Positions 8,369 to 16,638 of a stretch of DNA of 64,000 bases are shown in pieces. Where the stretch lies: positions 124,001 through 188,000 of the forward strand of contig FSRV01000003.1 in assembly GCA_900142905.1 (NCBI GenBank), written 5' to 3'. This DNA is from Burkholderia sp. GAS332 (lineage in GTDB: Bacteria; Pseudomonadota; Gammaproteobacteria; Burkholderiales; Burkholderiaceae). How positions within the stretch are numbered: the stretch's first letter is position 1; each line of letters opens with the position of its first letter. A program made the position numbers and the translations under genes. The notes under the pieces were generated by a model that saw only the letters and a list, made by a program, of their open reading frames with translations, had not been told where the DNA came from and searched no databases.

Positions 8369-8847
8369 GTAGCTATCGATCGCATTTTTTGTCTTGCAAA
8401 CCTGCACTTCCAAAGGTTTTGTCAACTTACCAGGAGTGAAGCGGCCCGACGGCAGGTGTGACGATTGTCAGAAAGCGGTCGACGGATTTTGAGCAAGTTT
8501 AGTGAGGTCGCGCCATGCGACGAACCTTGCCCCGTTACGCGAAAAATGACTTGTCGCAGTTGCGTACCTTTGTGGGCCAGACGTTCCACGACAGTTGATC
8601 GAGACCGTCTTGAGCACGCTGCGCGGCTTGTGCTTGCCGTCGGTCTGTGGTTTCGAATGCTGAGTGTGCTGGCGTTGCTTGATCGACCCCCTACGCTGTA
8701 CCAGTCAGGGGCACACGACCGAGTCCGGGCCTTGAACGGGCATTCATTCACGCCGTTTCGCAGTCGTTGCAACGTCACCGCTAACGCTCAGACGTCGTTG
8801 TTCAGGCCCAGTGCCAGCGCACTTCAGGCCTGCTTCGACACGGTCAA
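8369..8847. other. No recognisable gene
   Basis: Overlapping open frames of 118 and 153 codons lie on opposite strands, but neither has family signatures. The composition suggests decayed coding or mobile DNA. Nothing functional can be claimed. Confidence 0.35.
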
Positions 8848-9396
8848 TTACGTCCGATTTGGGGAAGAGGTGTTACGCAGCAGCGTAAGCGCCTCTCGAA
8901 CGAGATGGGCAAAGACTGCTATTTGATTCCGGTCACCGGATTGTTGGCCGCCGATCAAACACACGTGGGCGAGGCGACCGATAAGGTCTGCATCGACAGA
9001 CGCTTCGATCCGCGAGCGGCAAACTGAGATGGCGAACGAAAGCCGGGTACTGTCGACTCGGTTCTGGTATTCGGCCACCAGCGGGTCTCGCCGCGCCCAC
9101 GCCCGAATGGCAATTTCTCGTCCAGGCCGCTTTTCCGCGGAGATCACGAAATAACGCGCAAGCACATCCTCCAAACTGCAGCCTTGCGCAGCGTATGCGA
9201 GCATCCGGTCCGTATAGTCCAACTCCCATTGCGCAAGCAGAGCACGGACAAAGTCCTGCCGCCCACGGAAATGATGGTGGAACGACCCGCGAGTCACATT
9301 CAAACGTCGCGCCAGCTGCTCAGCGGAAATCCCTGAATATCCATCACTATCTAGGGCATCGAACCCTGCGGCAATCCAATGGTCACGCGTCAACAT
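8848..9396 (-). CDS. TetR family transcriptional regulator
   Basis: 182-residue one-component repressor. The N-terminal helix-turn-helix is clear (GISAEQLARRLNVTRGSFHH, ending in HHFRGRQDF), followed by a helical ligand-binding domain without close resemblance to a characterised subgroup. ATG 9396 is chosen; the longer frame needs a TTG at 9513 that overlaps the start of the divergent gene. It faces the DJ-1/PfpI gene across 116 bp and probably controls it and itself. Paired TATCGCT repeats at 9432-9438 and 9441-9447 and the ACAG-G-CTGT core near 9418-9425 are possible contact sites. Confidence 0.85.
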   Translation of the reverse strand: MLTRDHWIAAGFDALDSDGYSGISAEQLARRLNVTRGSFHHHFRGRQDFVRALLAQWELDYTDRMLAYAAQGCSLEDVLARYFVISAEKRPGREIAIRAWARRDPLVAEYQNRVDSTRLSFAISVCRSRIEASVDADLIGRLAHVCLIGGQQSGDRNQIAVFAHLVREALTLLRNTSSPNRT

Positions 9397-9512
9397 TCGC
9401 TTTACCCCAAAAACGTACAGGCTGTGTATGTTATCGCTTGTATCGCTAGACTGCGGGTTCCACAATCTTTCCCGCCTTTCACGGGCAATCTGCAAGGACG
9501 AAGGAGTCGCCA

Positions 9513-10148
9513 ATGAAGAAAATTGCGCTTGTCGCTTTTGATCAATTCACCGACATCGACCTGTTTTTGATGTGGGACATTTTTGGCCGTAATCACCATG
9601 ATTGGCAAGTTCGGATTCTGGGCAGGCAAAGTGAGCTTCGATCGGCTCACGGCTTGCTCATCAGCACTCACGGTTCACTTGCTGAGGCGAATCAAGCCGA
9701 TGTTGTATTGTTCTTAAGCGGCAAGGAAGGGGTGCCAGCTGCGGTCTCGGATAACGCCTTCATGGGAGCATTTCAGCTGGACCCAAGCCGCCAGTTGATT
9801 GGCTCTATCTGCGCCGGTGCGTTCATTCTCGAGCGATTGGGCTTGTTACCGGAGCGCCGAGCCACAACTCACCCCGACGCGCGCCCGGCATTGCGCGCGG
9901 TTGGAGTGGAACCAGATGACAGGCCGTTTATGAGCATTGGCAATGTAGCAACGGCGGGAGGGTGCCTTGCCGCTCTATATCTGGTCGGCTGGATTGTCGA
10001 ACGTCTGTTCGGCGCGGAAAAAAGCCGAGAAACGCTGCGGCCGGTTCTTCCGGCAGGACAGTATGACGTCTACGAACAACTCATTGCATCGAGCATAAGA
10101 CAAGGCATCGACCGGGGCAGCGTGGCTGGGCCGTCGACGAAATCTTGA
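9513..10148 (+). CDS. DJ-1/PfpI family protein (class I glutamine amidotransferase-like)
   Basis: 211 residues. The nucleophile-elbow cysteine is Cys100 in GSICAGAF, typical of DJ-1/PfpI proteins such as isonitrile hydratase and the ligand domain of GlxA regulators. No helix-turn-helix follows, so this is the stand-alone enzyme-like form. Members act as glyoxalases, hydratases or chaperones; the exact reaction is not predictable here. The ATG at 9513 follows AAGGAG by a few bases. It is divergent from, and probably regulated by, the adjacent TetR protein. Confidence 0.83.
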   Translation: MKKIALVAFDQFTDIDLFLMWDIFGRNHHDWQVRILGRQSELRSAHGLLISTHGSLAEANQADVVLFLSGKEGVPAAVSDNAFMGAFQLDPSRQLIGSICAGAFILERLGLLPERRATTHPDARPALRAVGVEPDDRPFMSIGNVATAGGCLAALYLVGWIVERLFGAEKSRETLRPVLPAGQYDVYEQLIASSIRQGIDRGSVAGPSTKS

Positions 10149-10315
10149 CCTATGCGCCGCGAGGGTGATGATGTGCCCACCGTAAGGCTTGGCGTGAGCC
10201 GATGCAAATAGTCGGCGATTGGCAAGTCGAAGGTGCCGCGCAGACTGATACCGGAGCTCTTCCGCAAGCACAACAGCTGGCAGCAACGCGCGGTGTCCTC
10301 TATATCTGGAGTAGG

Positions 10316-11011
10316 TCAGTTCGCCCAATCATTCGCTCGTTTGGCCGACATTTCGACGCGTAGCCCTGCGGCTTTCCATTCGGGGAAGCCGGCTTCCAAT
10401 CTCCGTGCGTTGAAGCCACTCGCCCGCAGAGCAGCAACGGCGTGGGTGGAAAGCACGCAGTATGGCCCTCGACAGTACGCAACGATCTCTTTGGCCGATG
10501 GCAACTCCCGGAGGTGCCGTTCCAGGTCCTCGACAGGGATGTTGATAGCACCCGGCAGATGGCCTAGCGCGAATTCATCCTCAGGCCGTACGTCGAGCAG
10601 CAGGATGCTGTCGTCCGCCATTCTGCCTAGCAACTCCTTAATGGGGACGCCCTCCAGGCGTTCCGGTCGGTTGATGCTGTCGGACACCAACTCCTGTATC
10701 TCTGCATGCTGGTGGGCGGCATAGTCGCGCAACGAGGCGAGCAGGTTGGCGATCGGTCCGGACGCCATCCTGTACAACACCCGCTTGCCATCCCGTCGAG
10801 TCTGGACGAAGCCGGCACGCCTCAGAAGTTGCAGATGCTGAGATGCGTTGGCGATGGACAAACCGGACAACTCTGCTAGTTGCTCGACTGAGTGTTCCCC
10901 TTGAGCGACGTGCTCCAGCAAGGCTAAGCGATGTACATGCCCGAGCGTTCTGGCGATTTCTGCCAGCGCATCAAATCGCTGCGAGGGGTGCGGGGCGATG
11001 GTCGTGTTCAT
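10316..11011 (-). CDS. ArsR-type regulator fused to a rhodanese domain
   Basis: 231-residue fusion. Residues about 15-95 form an ArsR winged helix (SVEQLAELSGLSIANASQHL recognition region, wing RRDGKRVLY), and residues about 125-225 form a rhodanese domain with the persulfide cysteine Cys180 in AYCRGPYC. The ArsR part lacks the classical CVC metal site, so sensing through the rhodanese cysteine (reactive sulfur or an oxyanion) is plausible. ATG 11011 is used; an upstream ATG at 11047 lies inside the operator-like AT-rich region. It is divergent from an MFS pump and a DUF2938 gene, its likely targets. Confidence 0.87.
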   Translation of the reverse strand: MNTTIAPHPSQRFDALAEIARTLGHVHRLALLEHVAQGEHSVEQLAELSGLSIANASQHLQLLRRAGFVQTRRDGKRVLYRMASGPIANLLASLRDYAAHQHAEIQELVSDSINRPERLEGVPIKELLGRMADDSILLLDVRPEDEFALGHLPGAINIPVEDLERHLRELPSAKEIVAYCRGPYCVLSTHAVAALRASGFNARRLEAGFPEWKAAGLRVEMSAKRANDWAN

Positions 11012-11037
11012 TGACGCCAGAATAGCATTGGCATAAC

Positions 11038-11073
11038 ATTCAATCAATCAATTGAATATTATGCATTTGAATA
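11038..11073. promoter_or_regulatory. Candidate ArsR operator
   Basis: The inverted repeat ATTCAA (11038-11043) N8 TTGAAT (11052-11057) and a second TTGAATA copy at 11067-11073 lie in a markedly AT-rich patch between the divergent ArsR-rhodanese and MFS genes. ArsR proteins usually bind imperfect AT-rich dyads overlapping the promoter, which fits this location. Confidence 0.45.
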
Positions 11074-11122
11074 GCTGCTTTCGGATGCTTTTGTCGCTTC
11101 GTCAGCTTAAGGAGTTCTCGTC

Positions 11123-12571
11123 GTGTCATCCGCCTTTCCTAATGACCAGCGGACCCAGGAGGCCGGGGTTCCTCTGCCCCCGACGGAACCTGTGCAGAAC
11201 AGCCGACTGGCTTTCACTATTCTCGCGACCGTCCAGGCGACACTAATCTTCACCATCGCGCTGATCATGATGCCGTTACCCAAAATCGCCGACGAGTTCG
11301 CGGTAGGGCCAGCGGCGTTGCTGTTACTCCAGGTGTCCTACGGGTTGCCGTTCAGCGGCTTGCTGTTGTTCGGCGGGCGTCTGGCGGATCGCTATCGTGG
11401 TCGGCGCATGTTCGTGGTCGGGCTTGGCTCCGTGATGGCAGCTCTGGCGCCGAGTTTCGGGATGCTGGTGGGCATGCGTGCTCTCGAGGGCGTCGGCGGG
11501 GCGCTGACGGCACCCGCCGCGATCGCTGTGTTACGCAAATTGTTTCCCGAGCCGGCGAAGTTTGGCACGGCCATGGCCACTTGGGGAGGTGTTTCCGTTC
11601 TGGGCGCGGTATTGGGCTTTGTTGTTTCTGGCATCCTTACAAACTGGGTGTCGTGGAGGTGGCTGTTTGCCGTTCCAGTGCTGGTTGTGTTACTGGGCCT
11701 GGCAGTGGCGCGCGGACTACTGCCGAACTGTCGCGACGATGTAGTCGCTACGCGGCCTGGAATGGATCCGCTCGGAGCGCTATTTGCAACCCCAGGCATT
11801 GCACTTGCGAGCTTTGGCTTGATTGCCAGCGGAGAGCATGCCTGGACGTCCATTGCTGTGTACGGTCCGCTAGCCGCCGGCCTTACGTTGCTCGCAGCCT
11901 TCCTGCTGGTCGAACGCCAGGCGCGCGACCCGTTATTGCCACTCGGTTTCCTTCTCGATTCCTGCCGCCTTGCCGGATTGCTCGGCATGTTCCTGGCTGC
12001 TGCCGGTTCCGTTCTCATCGAATTCGTTCTCCTGCTCTTTTTCCAGCAGTTGCGTGGATGGACGCCGCTATCCACGGCCTTGGCGTTTCTGCCCTTCGCC
12101 ATCGCATTGATCGTGGCCAACTATGTTGCCCCGTCGCGAGTCGCCCGTCACGGCGCAATCAACACCTTGATTGCGGGCTTCGTAGTGGCGGCTATCGGAT
12201 TGGGTTGGCTTGCCGGGATTTCGCACGATACCTCCTACAACCTGGGGCTGGTACCTGGCATGGTGCTTCTGGCTATTGGCATCTCGCTGGTCGTTGCGGG
12301 TGCCGCAGTGCTTTCGATGACGAATGTGCCGCTACACCAAGCGGGTTTGGCCGGGGGTGTGATGAACACGGGGATGGAACTTGGTCCCACGGTCGGCTTG
12401 ACCGCCTTGATGTCGGTGGCGGCACTCAGAACCGACGTGGTGGACGGTTACGCATGGGCTTTCGGCACTGCCGCCGCCACTTTTGCGCTGGCCGTCATCT
12501 TGGCTCTTCTGTTCGCCAAGCGTCCCGCTGCGGGCGACGTAAAGGGTTGTCAACCAGTTCAAGTTCAGTAA
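11123..12571 (+). CDS. MFS transporter, DHA2-like efflux type
   Basis: 482-residue inner-membrane protein with about 14 hydrophobic segments, consistent with the drug:H+ antiporter-2 group. The loop motif GRLADRYRGRRMF between segments 2 and 3 is the MFS signature A. It starts at GTG 11123, eight bases after AAGGAG (11109-11114). It is followed 12 bp later by a DUF2938 membrane protein and faces the ArsR-rhodanese regulator. Likely an exporter for a toxic compound that the regulator senses; the substrate is unknown. Confidence 0.87.
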   Translation: MSSAFPNDQRTQEAGVPLPPTEPVQNSRLAFTILATVQATLIFTIALIMMPLPKIADEFAVGPAALLLLQVSYGLPFSGLLLFGGRLADRYRGRRMFVVGLGSVMAALAPSFGMLVGMRALEGVGGALTAPAAIAVLRKLFPEPAKFGTAMATWGGVSVLGAVLGFVVSGILTNWVSWRWLFAVPVLVVLLGLAVARGLLPNCRDDVVATRPGMDPLGALFATPGIALASFGLIASGEHAWTSIAVYGPLAAGLTLLAAFLLVERQARDPLLPLGFLLDSCRLAGLLGMFLAAAGSVLIEFVLLLFFQQLRGWTPLSTALAFLPFAIALIVANYVAPSRVARHGAINTLIAGFVVAAIGLGWLAGISHDTSYNLGLVPGMVLLAIGISLVVAGAAVLSMTNVPLHQAGLAGGVMNTGMELGPTVGLTALMSVAALRTDVVDGYAWAFGTAAATFALAVILALLFAKRPAAGDVKGCQPVQVQ

Positions 12572-12583
12572 AAGGGGGTAAGT

Positions 12584-13087
12584 ATGAGTTACGAGATTCA
12601 GCTCTTGGTGCTCGCCGTGTTGATCGGCGTCGGCGCGACCGTTTTGATGGATCTATGGGCATTGTTTATCAGACGCTGCTTCGGCACCCCGTCGCTCAAC
12701 TATGCAATGGTCGGTCGTTGGGTCGGATACCTCCCACGAGGACGTTTCGTGCATGACAACATCGCACGTACAGCGCCCGTCCGTGGAGAGGCGATAGTGG
12801 GGTGGGCAGTCCACTACGCTACCGGGATGGTCTTCGCAATAGCATTCCTGGCTATCATCGGCCAGCAGTGGTTGCGGGAACCGTCTTTTTTCCCCCCAGT
12901 TATCTTTGGCATCCTCACCATCGTGGCACCATTCTTTATTCTTCAACCTGGTCTGGGCGCGGGGATCGCCGCGTCAAGAACACCGCAGCCGATTATTATG
13001 CGTTTGCGTAGTCTTATGGCTCATACCTCCTTCGGTGTTGGGTTGTACGCGTCAGCTTGCGCAACGAAGCTCCTGTTCCGTCTTTGA
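12584..13087 (+). CDS. DUF2938 family membrane protein
   Basis: 167 residues with four hydrophobic segments and the family features: a TVLMDLWALF segment after the first helix, GRWVGYLPRGRF, and a conserved GWAVHYATG helix. The family has no known function. It is 12 bp after the MFS gene with a good AAGGGGG leader, so both are probably co-expressed under the ArsR-rhodanese regulator. A role beside the exporter is inference from position only. Confidence 0.8.
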   Translation: MSYEIQLLVLAVLIGVGATVLMDLWALFIRRCFGTPSLNYAMVGRWVGYLPRGRFVHDNIARTAPVRGEAIVGWAVHYATGMVFAIAFLAIIGQQWLREPSFFPPVIFGILTIVAPFFILQPGLGAGIAASRTPQPIIMRLRSLMAHTSFGVGLYASACATKLLFRL

Positions 13088-13185
13088 ATGCAGCCGGAGT
13101 TCAACGATGAGAAAGACGGGCATTAGCCGCGGAGTTTATTCCGTTGAAAACTGCTGAATGGCCTTGAGCACTGAGGAGCATGCTC

Positions 13186-13300
13186 ATGGAGCTACGCCAT
13201 CTAAGTTGCTTCATCACAGGTGCAGAAGATTTGCATTTTTTTGCGGGCCGCCGAGCGCCTGCACATGATCAAACAACTGAAGGAAATTTGCTTATATACC
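13186..13300 (+). pseudogene. LysR family regulator, N-terminal relic
   Basis: A GAGGAG leader and ATG begin a typical LysR N-terminus (MELRHLSCFI, AEDLHF). After a run of seven T the frame is lost, and RAAERLHMIKQLKEI continues in another frame before degenerating. The rest of the helix-turn-helix and the whole ligand domain are absent. A frameshifted and truncated relic. Confidence 0.65.
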
Positions 13301-13668
13301 GGATGAAACGCTTCCAGATTACTGTGACGTCACTCCGTCAGACGTTTGCTATCTTCCGCCGGTGGCTCGACGCATTTTCGCAGAGACCTTTGAGCACCTG
13401 TTCGATAAGAGGGCGTTTGCCGATTTTTGTGATGCGGCTTATGGCGCAAATGGAACAATGGCTGATGACCTCAGGGCCGCAAGCATCAAGTGGCGAATCG
13501 CCGAAGTAGGAGGTGAACCAATCGGCTACGCAAAGGTCAGGCCATTCGTCGCGCCGGCTCCCAGTCCCTGACATGATGCGATGGAGCTGCAGCAGATCTA
13601 CATGCTATCGGATCGGCAGGGAGAAGGCGCCGCAAAGCAACTTCCTCGGCCCGGACATAGCGGATATG
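13299..13668 (+). pseudogene. GNAT acetyltransferase pseudogene
   Basis: One frame encodes a GNAT N-terminal half (ARRIFAETFEHLFDKRAF, WRIAEVGGEPIGYAKVRP), then hits a TGA at 13569-13571, and the same frame continues with MELQQIYMLSDRQGEGAA, the family beta4 strand and acetyl-CoA loop. The C-terminal third is not recognisable. It is therefore inactivated by an in-frame stop and by loss of the 3' end. It directly follows the LysR relic, so the whole 13.2-13.7 kb stretch is a decay zone. Confidence 0.65.
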
Positions 13669-14083
13669 GCGTCCACGCTTTTGACCGTGAACGTAGCGAC
13701 AACTGAGTTGATTGACCTCGCGGTGAACCGTATGGGCCATGCGGATGATGCGTCCGCATTGCAGGATTTGAAGCTGCACTGGTTCACAGTCCGGCCCGAA
13801 CTTGAAGCGAGAGCGGCGGCGGAGACAAACGGGTAGTGCGCAAATTCTTCACATGCGCCGAGGTATCCAGCCATTGCGCTTTAGCGCACAGACGGCCACT
13901 GCCTCACATTAAAGACCGGCGGTTGAAACAACTCGGTCCGCGAACCCCAGAACAGGAGCTTCCTAGCCGGTCACTGCTCCTTGGGTTATGGCTTAAGTGC
14001 GCTCGCCACGAGGATCGCCATCAGAGGCCTAACGTTACGCTGCCCCTGATCTTCGTAATTGTTGCTCTGTACACCGCCACGTG
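13669..14083. other. Unassigned segment, possible gene tail
   Basis: An open frame ending at 13836 carries a smooth protein-like tail (LLTVNVATTELIDLAVNRMG, then a VRPELEARAAAE ending) without a recognisable family or a plausible start. It may be the C-terminus of another eroded gene. From 13837 to 14083 nothing was seen. Confidence 0.3.
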
Positions 14084-15007
14084 TTACTGACTTCCTTTGA
14101 ATGCAGGGACGTTGGCCTTTATAATTGAAAGAATTAGTTCGACGGCTCGTGGTTGACGCCGTCCTTCGCGAACAAGTATCTTGGCAGTCGTCGATTGAGC
14201 CAAGGCGCTCTTGAGCTCGAGCCCAATCAGACCGTCTTTGCCGATGCGATCACCTGCAGACCACCGCCCCATAAAGGCGATTCCTGCGCCCGACGATACA
14301 AAGAGACCAAGTGCCGCTGACGAGTTGGTCACGAAGCTCGGCTCGAAAGTCAAGTGTTCCGACAAAGCGACAGCTTCTACTGCCTGACCCACGCCATAGG
14401 CAGTACTCATGATTCCCAGCGGGTAACGAGTCGCCTCTGCGAACTCGATCGGGTCCTTGCGCTCTGCAAGCGGATGGCCTGGCGGCACGACAACCCGAAG
14501 CGGGAAGAGCCCCCAAGCGATGCATTCGACAGACTTTGAGAGCGGAGGGTTGTACACGGCGCCGATATCTGCTTCGCCATCAGCAACGTCAGTGACGACA
14601 TCGTTCACCGATCGTACCTCCACTCTGATCGAGATTTTCGGGTAGCTGCGCGTGAATGGAGTTATTACCTCAGTCATAAGGTCATGTACAAATCCCTCGC
14701 TAGCGGCGATTTTTATTGATCCGGTCTCTAGTCCGTTCAATTCCTGCAACGTGCTCTCGAAGATATTGCGCTCGTTCTCACACCCCCGTGAATACTCAAT
14801 AAGAGCCTGCGCGGCTGGGGTCGGAAGTACCCCCCGAGGACTACGCTCAAATAACGGAAAACCCAACTCTTCCTCGAGAAGTCGCATCTGCCTCGTAAGG
14901 ACCGAAGAGGCGGTATTCAATGAATCAGCCGCAGCTCGGATCGAGCCACGACGGTAGACTTCGACAAAATAACGCAACCTACGTTGATTTATTTCACCTG
15001 TCCGCAT
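14084..15007 (-). CDS. LysR family transcriptional regulator
   Basis: 307-residue LysR protein. The N-terminal helix-turn-helix spans about residues 9-66 (RRLRYFVEVYRRGSIRAAAD), and a periplasmic-binding-like co-inducer domain follows (IKIAASEGFVHDLM onward). It sits 36 bp downstream of the MFS gene on the same strand and would be co-transcribed with it, divergent from the M81 peptidase gene. A T-N11-A box in the intergenic region at 16464-16480 is the obvious candidate binding site. The inducer is probably the compound transported and hydrolysed by this unit. Confidence 0.88.
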   Translation of the reverse strand: MRTGEINQRRLRYFVEVYRRGSIRAAADSLNTASSVLTRQMRLLEEELGFPLFERSPRGVLPTPAAQALIEYSRGCENERNIFESTLQELNGLETGSIKIAASEGFVHDLMTEVITPFTRSYPKISIRVEVRSVNDVVTDVADGEADIGAVYNPPLSKSVECIAWGLFPLRVVVPPGHPLAERKDPIEFAEATRYPLGIMSTAYGVGQAVEAVALSEHLTFEPSFVTNSSAALGLFVSSGAGIAFMGRWSAGDRIGKDGLIGLELKSALAQSTTAKILVREGRRQPRAVELILSIIKANVPAFKGSQ

Positions 15008-15043
15008 AGTTCTATCTTGTCGAAGAGTCGCGCTTGAATGCCA

Positions 15044-16324
15044 TTAAACTTTAACTTCGTTGAGTTCGGGATTCGGCGGATTGATACGAAGGAGAATGAC
15101 CGCCGCGATGGCCAACAATAAACTCATTGCCATCATTCCGCAATATAAGGAGCCGGTCCAATCCTTCAGATAACCCACGACCGTTGGACTTACAAAACCG
15201 CCAATCAAACCTACGGTGTTGATGTACGCGATCCCGCCTGATGCAGCGTCACCCTTCAAATGTTGCGATGGTATCGCCCAAAACACCGTATAGCTGGAAT
15301 ACATCGCTGCCGTCGCCAGTGTGATCCAGATCAATGAGGGCACGAGGTCCCCGAGGAATGCGCCTGCTATCACCGTAAAGGCTGCGGCCAGGAATGCGGG
15401 GACCACGCTGTGCCACCTTCTCTCGCGTCTCGAGTCAGAATGCCGTCCGACCAGTACCATAGCGCATGCACCGACAAGGTAAGGAATTCCCGAAAGTATT
15501 CCAATCTCCATAACCGATAACCCGTTTGCTGCGCTCAAGACTGTTGGGAGCCAAAAATTTACGAAGTACATCCCGCAAATGAGGCAGAAGTATGCCGCCG
15601 CCATGATGTGGATTTTCGGATCCTGAAGAACATCAAAAAAGAACCGGTGCTGCGGATTGTGCACTTCAATCACGTTATCTAGGGCTTTCTTCTCTCCCGT
15701 AGTTAGCCATGACGCTTTTGATGGACGATCAGGGAGGGTAGCTAATACAACTAGCCCCATTAGTGCGCTCGGAATTCCTTCAATGATGAACATCCACTGC
15801 CATCCGACCAGCCCGTGCAGCCCTGAGAATGTATTAAGCAACCATCCCGACAATGGTCCGCCCAGCGCGGATGCAACTGGGCCAGCGCAGAGAAGCAGTG
15901 CAACCGCGCGCCCCATCCTCGCCTCCGCATACCAATAGGTAAGAAAAAAGATCGCGCCGGGAGCGAAACCTGCTTCGAAAATACCCAGCAAAAATCGAAG
16001 GGCGTAAAATGTATGGACATCTCGAACCATCGATATTGAAGCTGATGTAAGGCCCCACAGCACAAGGATTCGAGCGATGGTTTTTCTTGCACCCACCTTT
16101 GGTAGAAGCAGATTGCTCGGGATCTCGAATAGCGCGTATCCGATAAAGAAAATCCCTGCCGCAATTCCGTACTGAGAGTCACTTAACCCAATATCGGATT
16201 GCATCTGGAGTTTCGCGAAAGCGATATTAGTTTTATCCAGCACGGCAAGTGCGTAGCAGATGGCTATCAACAACAAGACTCGAACGTCGATCTTTCTGTA
16301 AGCTTTCGCCAGTATCTCTTCCAT
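15044..16324 (-). CDS. MFS transporter, anion:cation symporter (ACS) type
   Basis: 426 residues and 12 predicted membrane segments. The N-terminus carries DKTNIAFAKLQMQSDIGLSD and the FFIGYALFEIPSNLLLPKVG segment characteristic of the ACS group (phthalate, tartrate, hexuronate permeases). It would import an organic anion with protons. It is divergent from the M81 peptidase gene and upstream of the LysR gene, which suggests that the peptidase acts on the imported compound. Confidence 0.87.
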   Translation of the reverse strand: MEEILAKAYRKIDVRVLLLIAICYALAVLDKTNIAFAKLQMQSDIGLSDSQYGIAAGIFFIGYALFEIPSNLLLPKVGARKTIARILVLWGLTSASISMVRDVHTFYALRFLLGIFEAGFAPGAIFFLTYWYAEARMGRAVALLLCAGPVASALGGPLSGWLLNTFSGLHGLVGWQWMFIIEGIPSALMGLVVLATLPDRPSKASWLTTGEKKALDNVIEVHNPQHRFFFDVLQDPKIHIMAAAYFCLICGMYFVNFWLPTVLSAANGLSVMEIGILSGIPYLVGACAMVLVGRHSDSRRERRWHSVVPAFLAAAFTVIAGAFLGDLVPSLIWITLATAAMYSSYTVFWAIPSQHLKGDAASGGIAYINTVGLIGGFVSPTVVGYLKDWTGSLYCGMMAMSLLLAIAAVILLRINPPNPELNEVKV

Positions 16325-16463
16325 AGCCCCTTGTCTCCAATCTATTTACGTTTAGTAAGCGATAGTCATTGAAGTTCCAGCTTGCAGCTACAGCAATCGG
16401 TGACACGGGCGCTGCTCACAAAGCATCGCCCCACGTGAGCCAATCGTCCAAGGAGTTGCCGGC

Positions 16464-16480
16464 GCTAACCACGCGTTAGC
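16464..16480. promoter_or_regulatory. Candidate LysR box (T-N11-A)
   Basis: GCTAAC-CACGC-GTTAGC is a perfect dyad containing T (16466) N11 A (16478), the LysR consensus spacing. It is flanked by CCGG on both sides and lies between the divergent MFS-LysR and M81 genes. Confidence 0.55.
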
Positions 16481-16638
16481 CCGGCGAGGGGTCTTGGCCG
16501 CTGCTCTCCGGGCATCAGAGCGGAAGCATCTTGCTGTAACTATGAAGCTAACTGGTGCTTGAGGATGTGGGCTTCAGTCAGCGATGCGTCCTGCACACGA
16601 CGCGTGATCAGGCCCCGTTTATCAATGGAGAGGTTTCA

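Noticed and set aside
11581..12756. 391-codon plus-strand frame overlapping the DHA2-like MFS gene
   Set aside because: It lies out of frame within the transporter gene, is full of Arg and Cys, has no membrane segments, and the transporter frame has a proper GTG start and AAGGAG.
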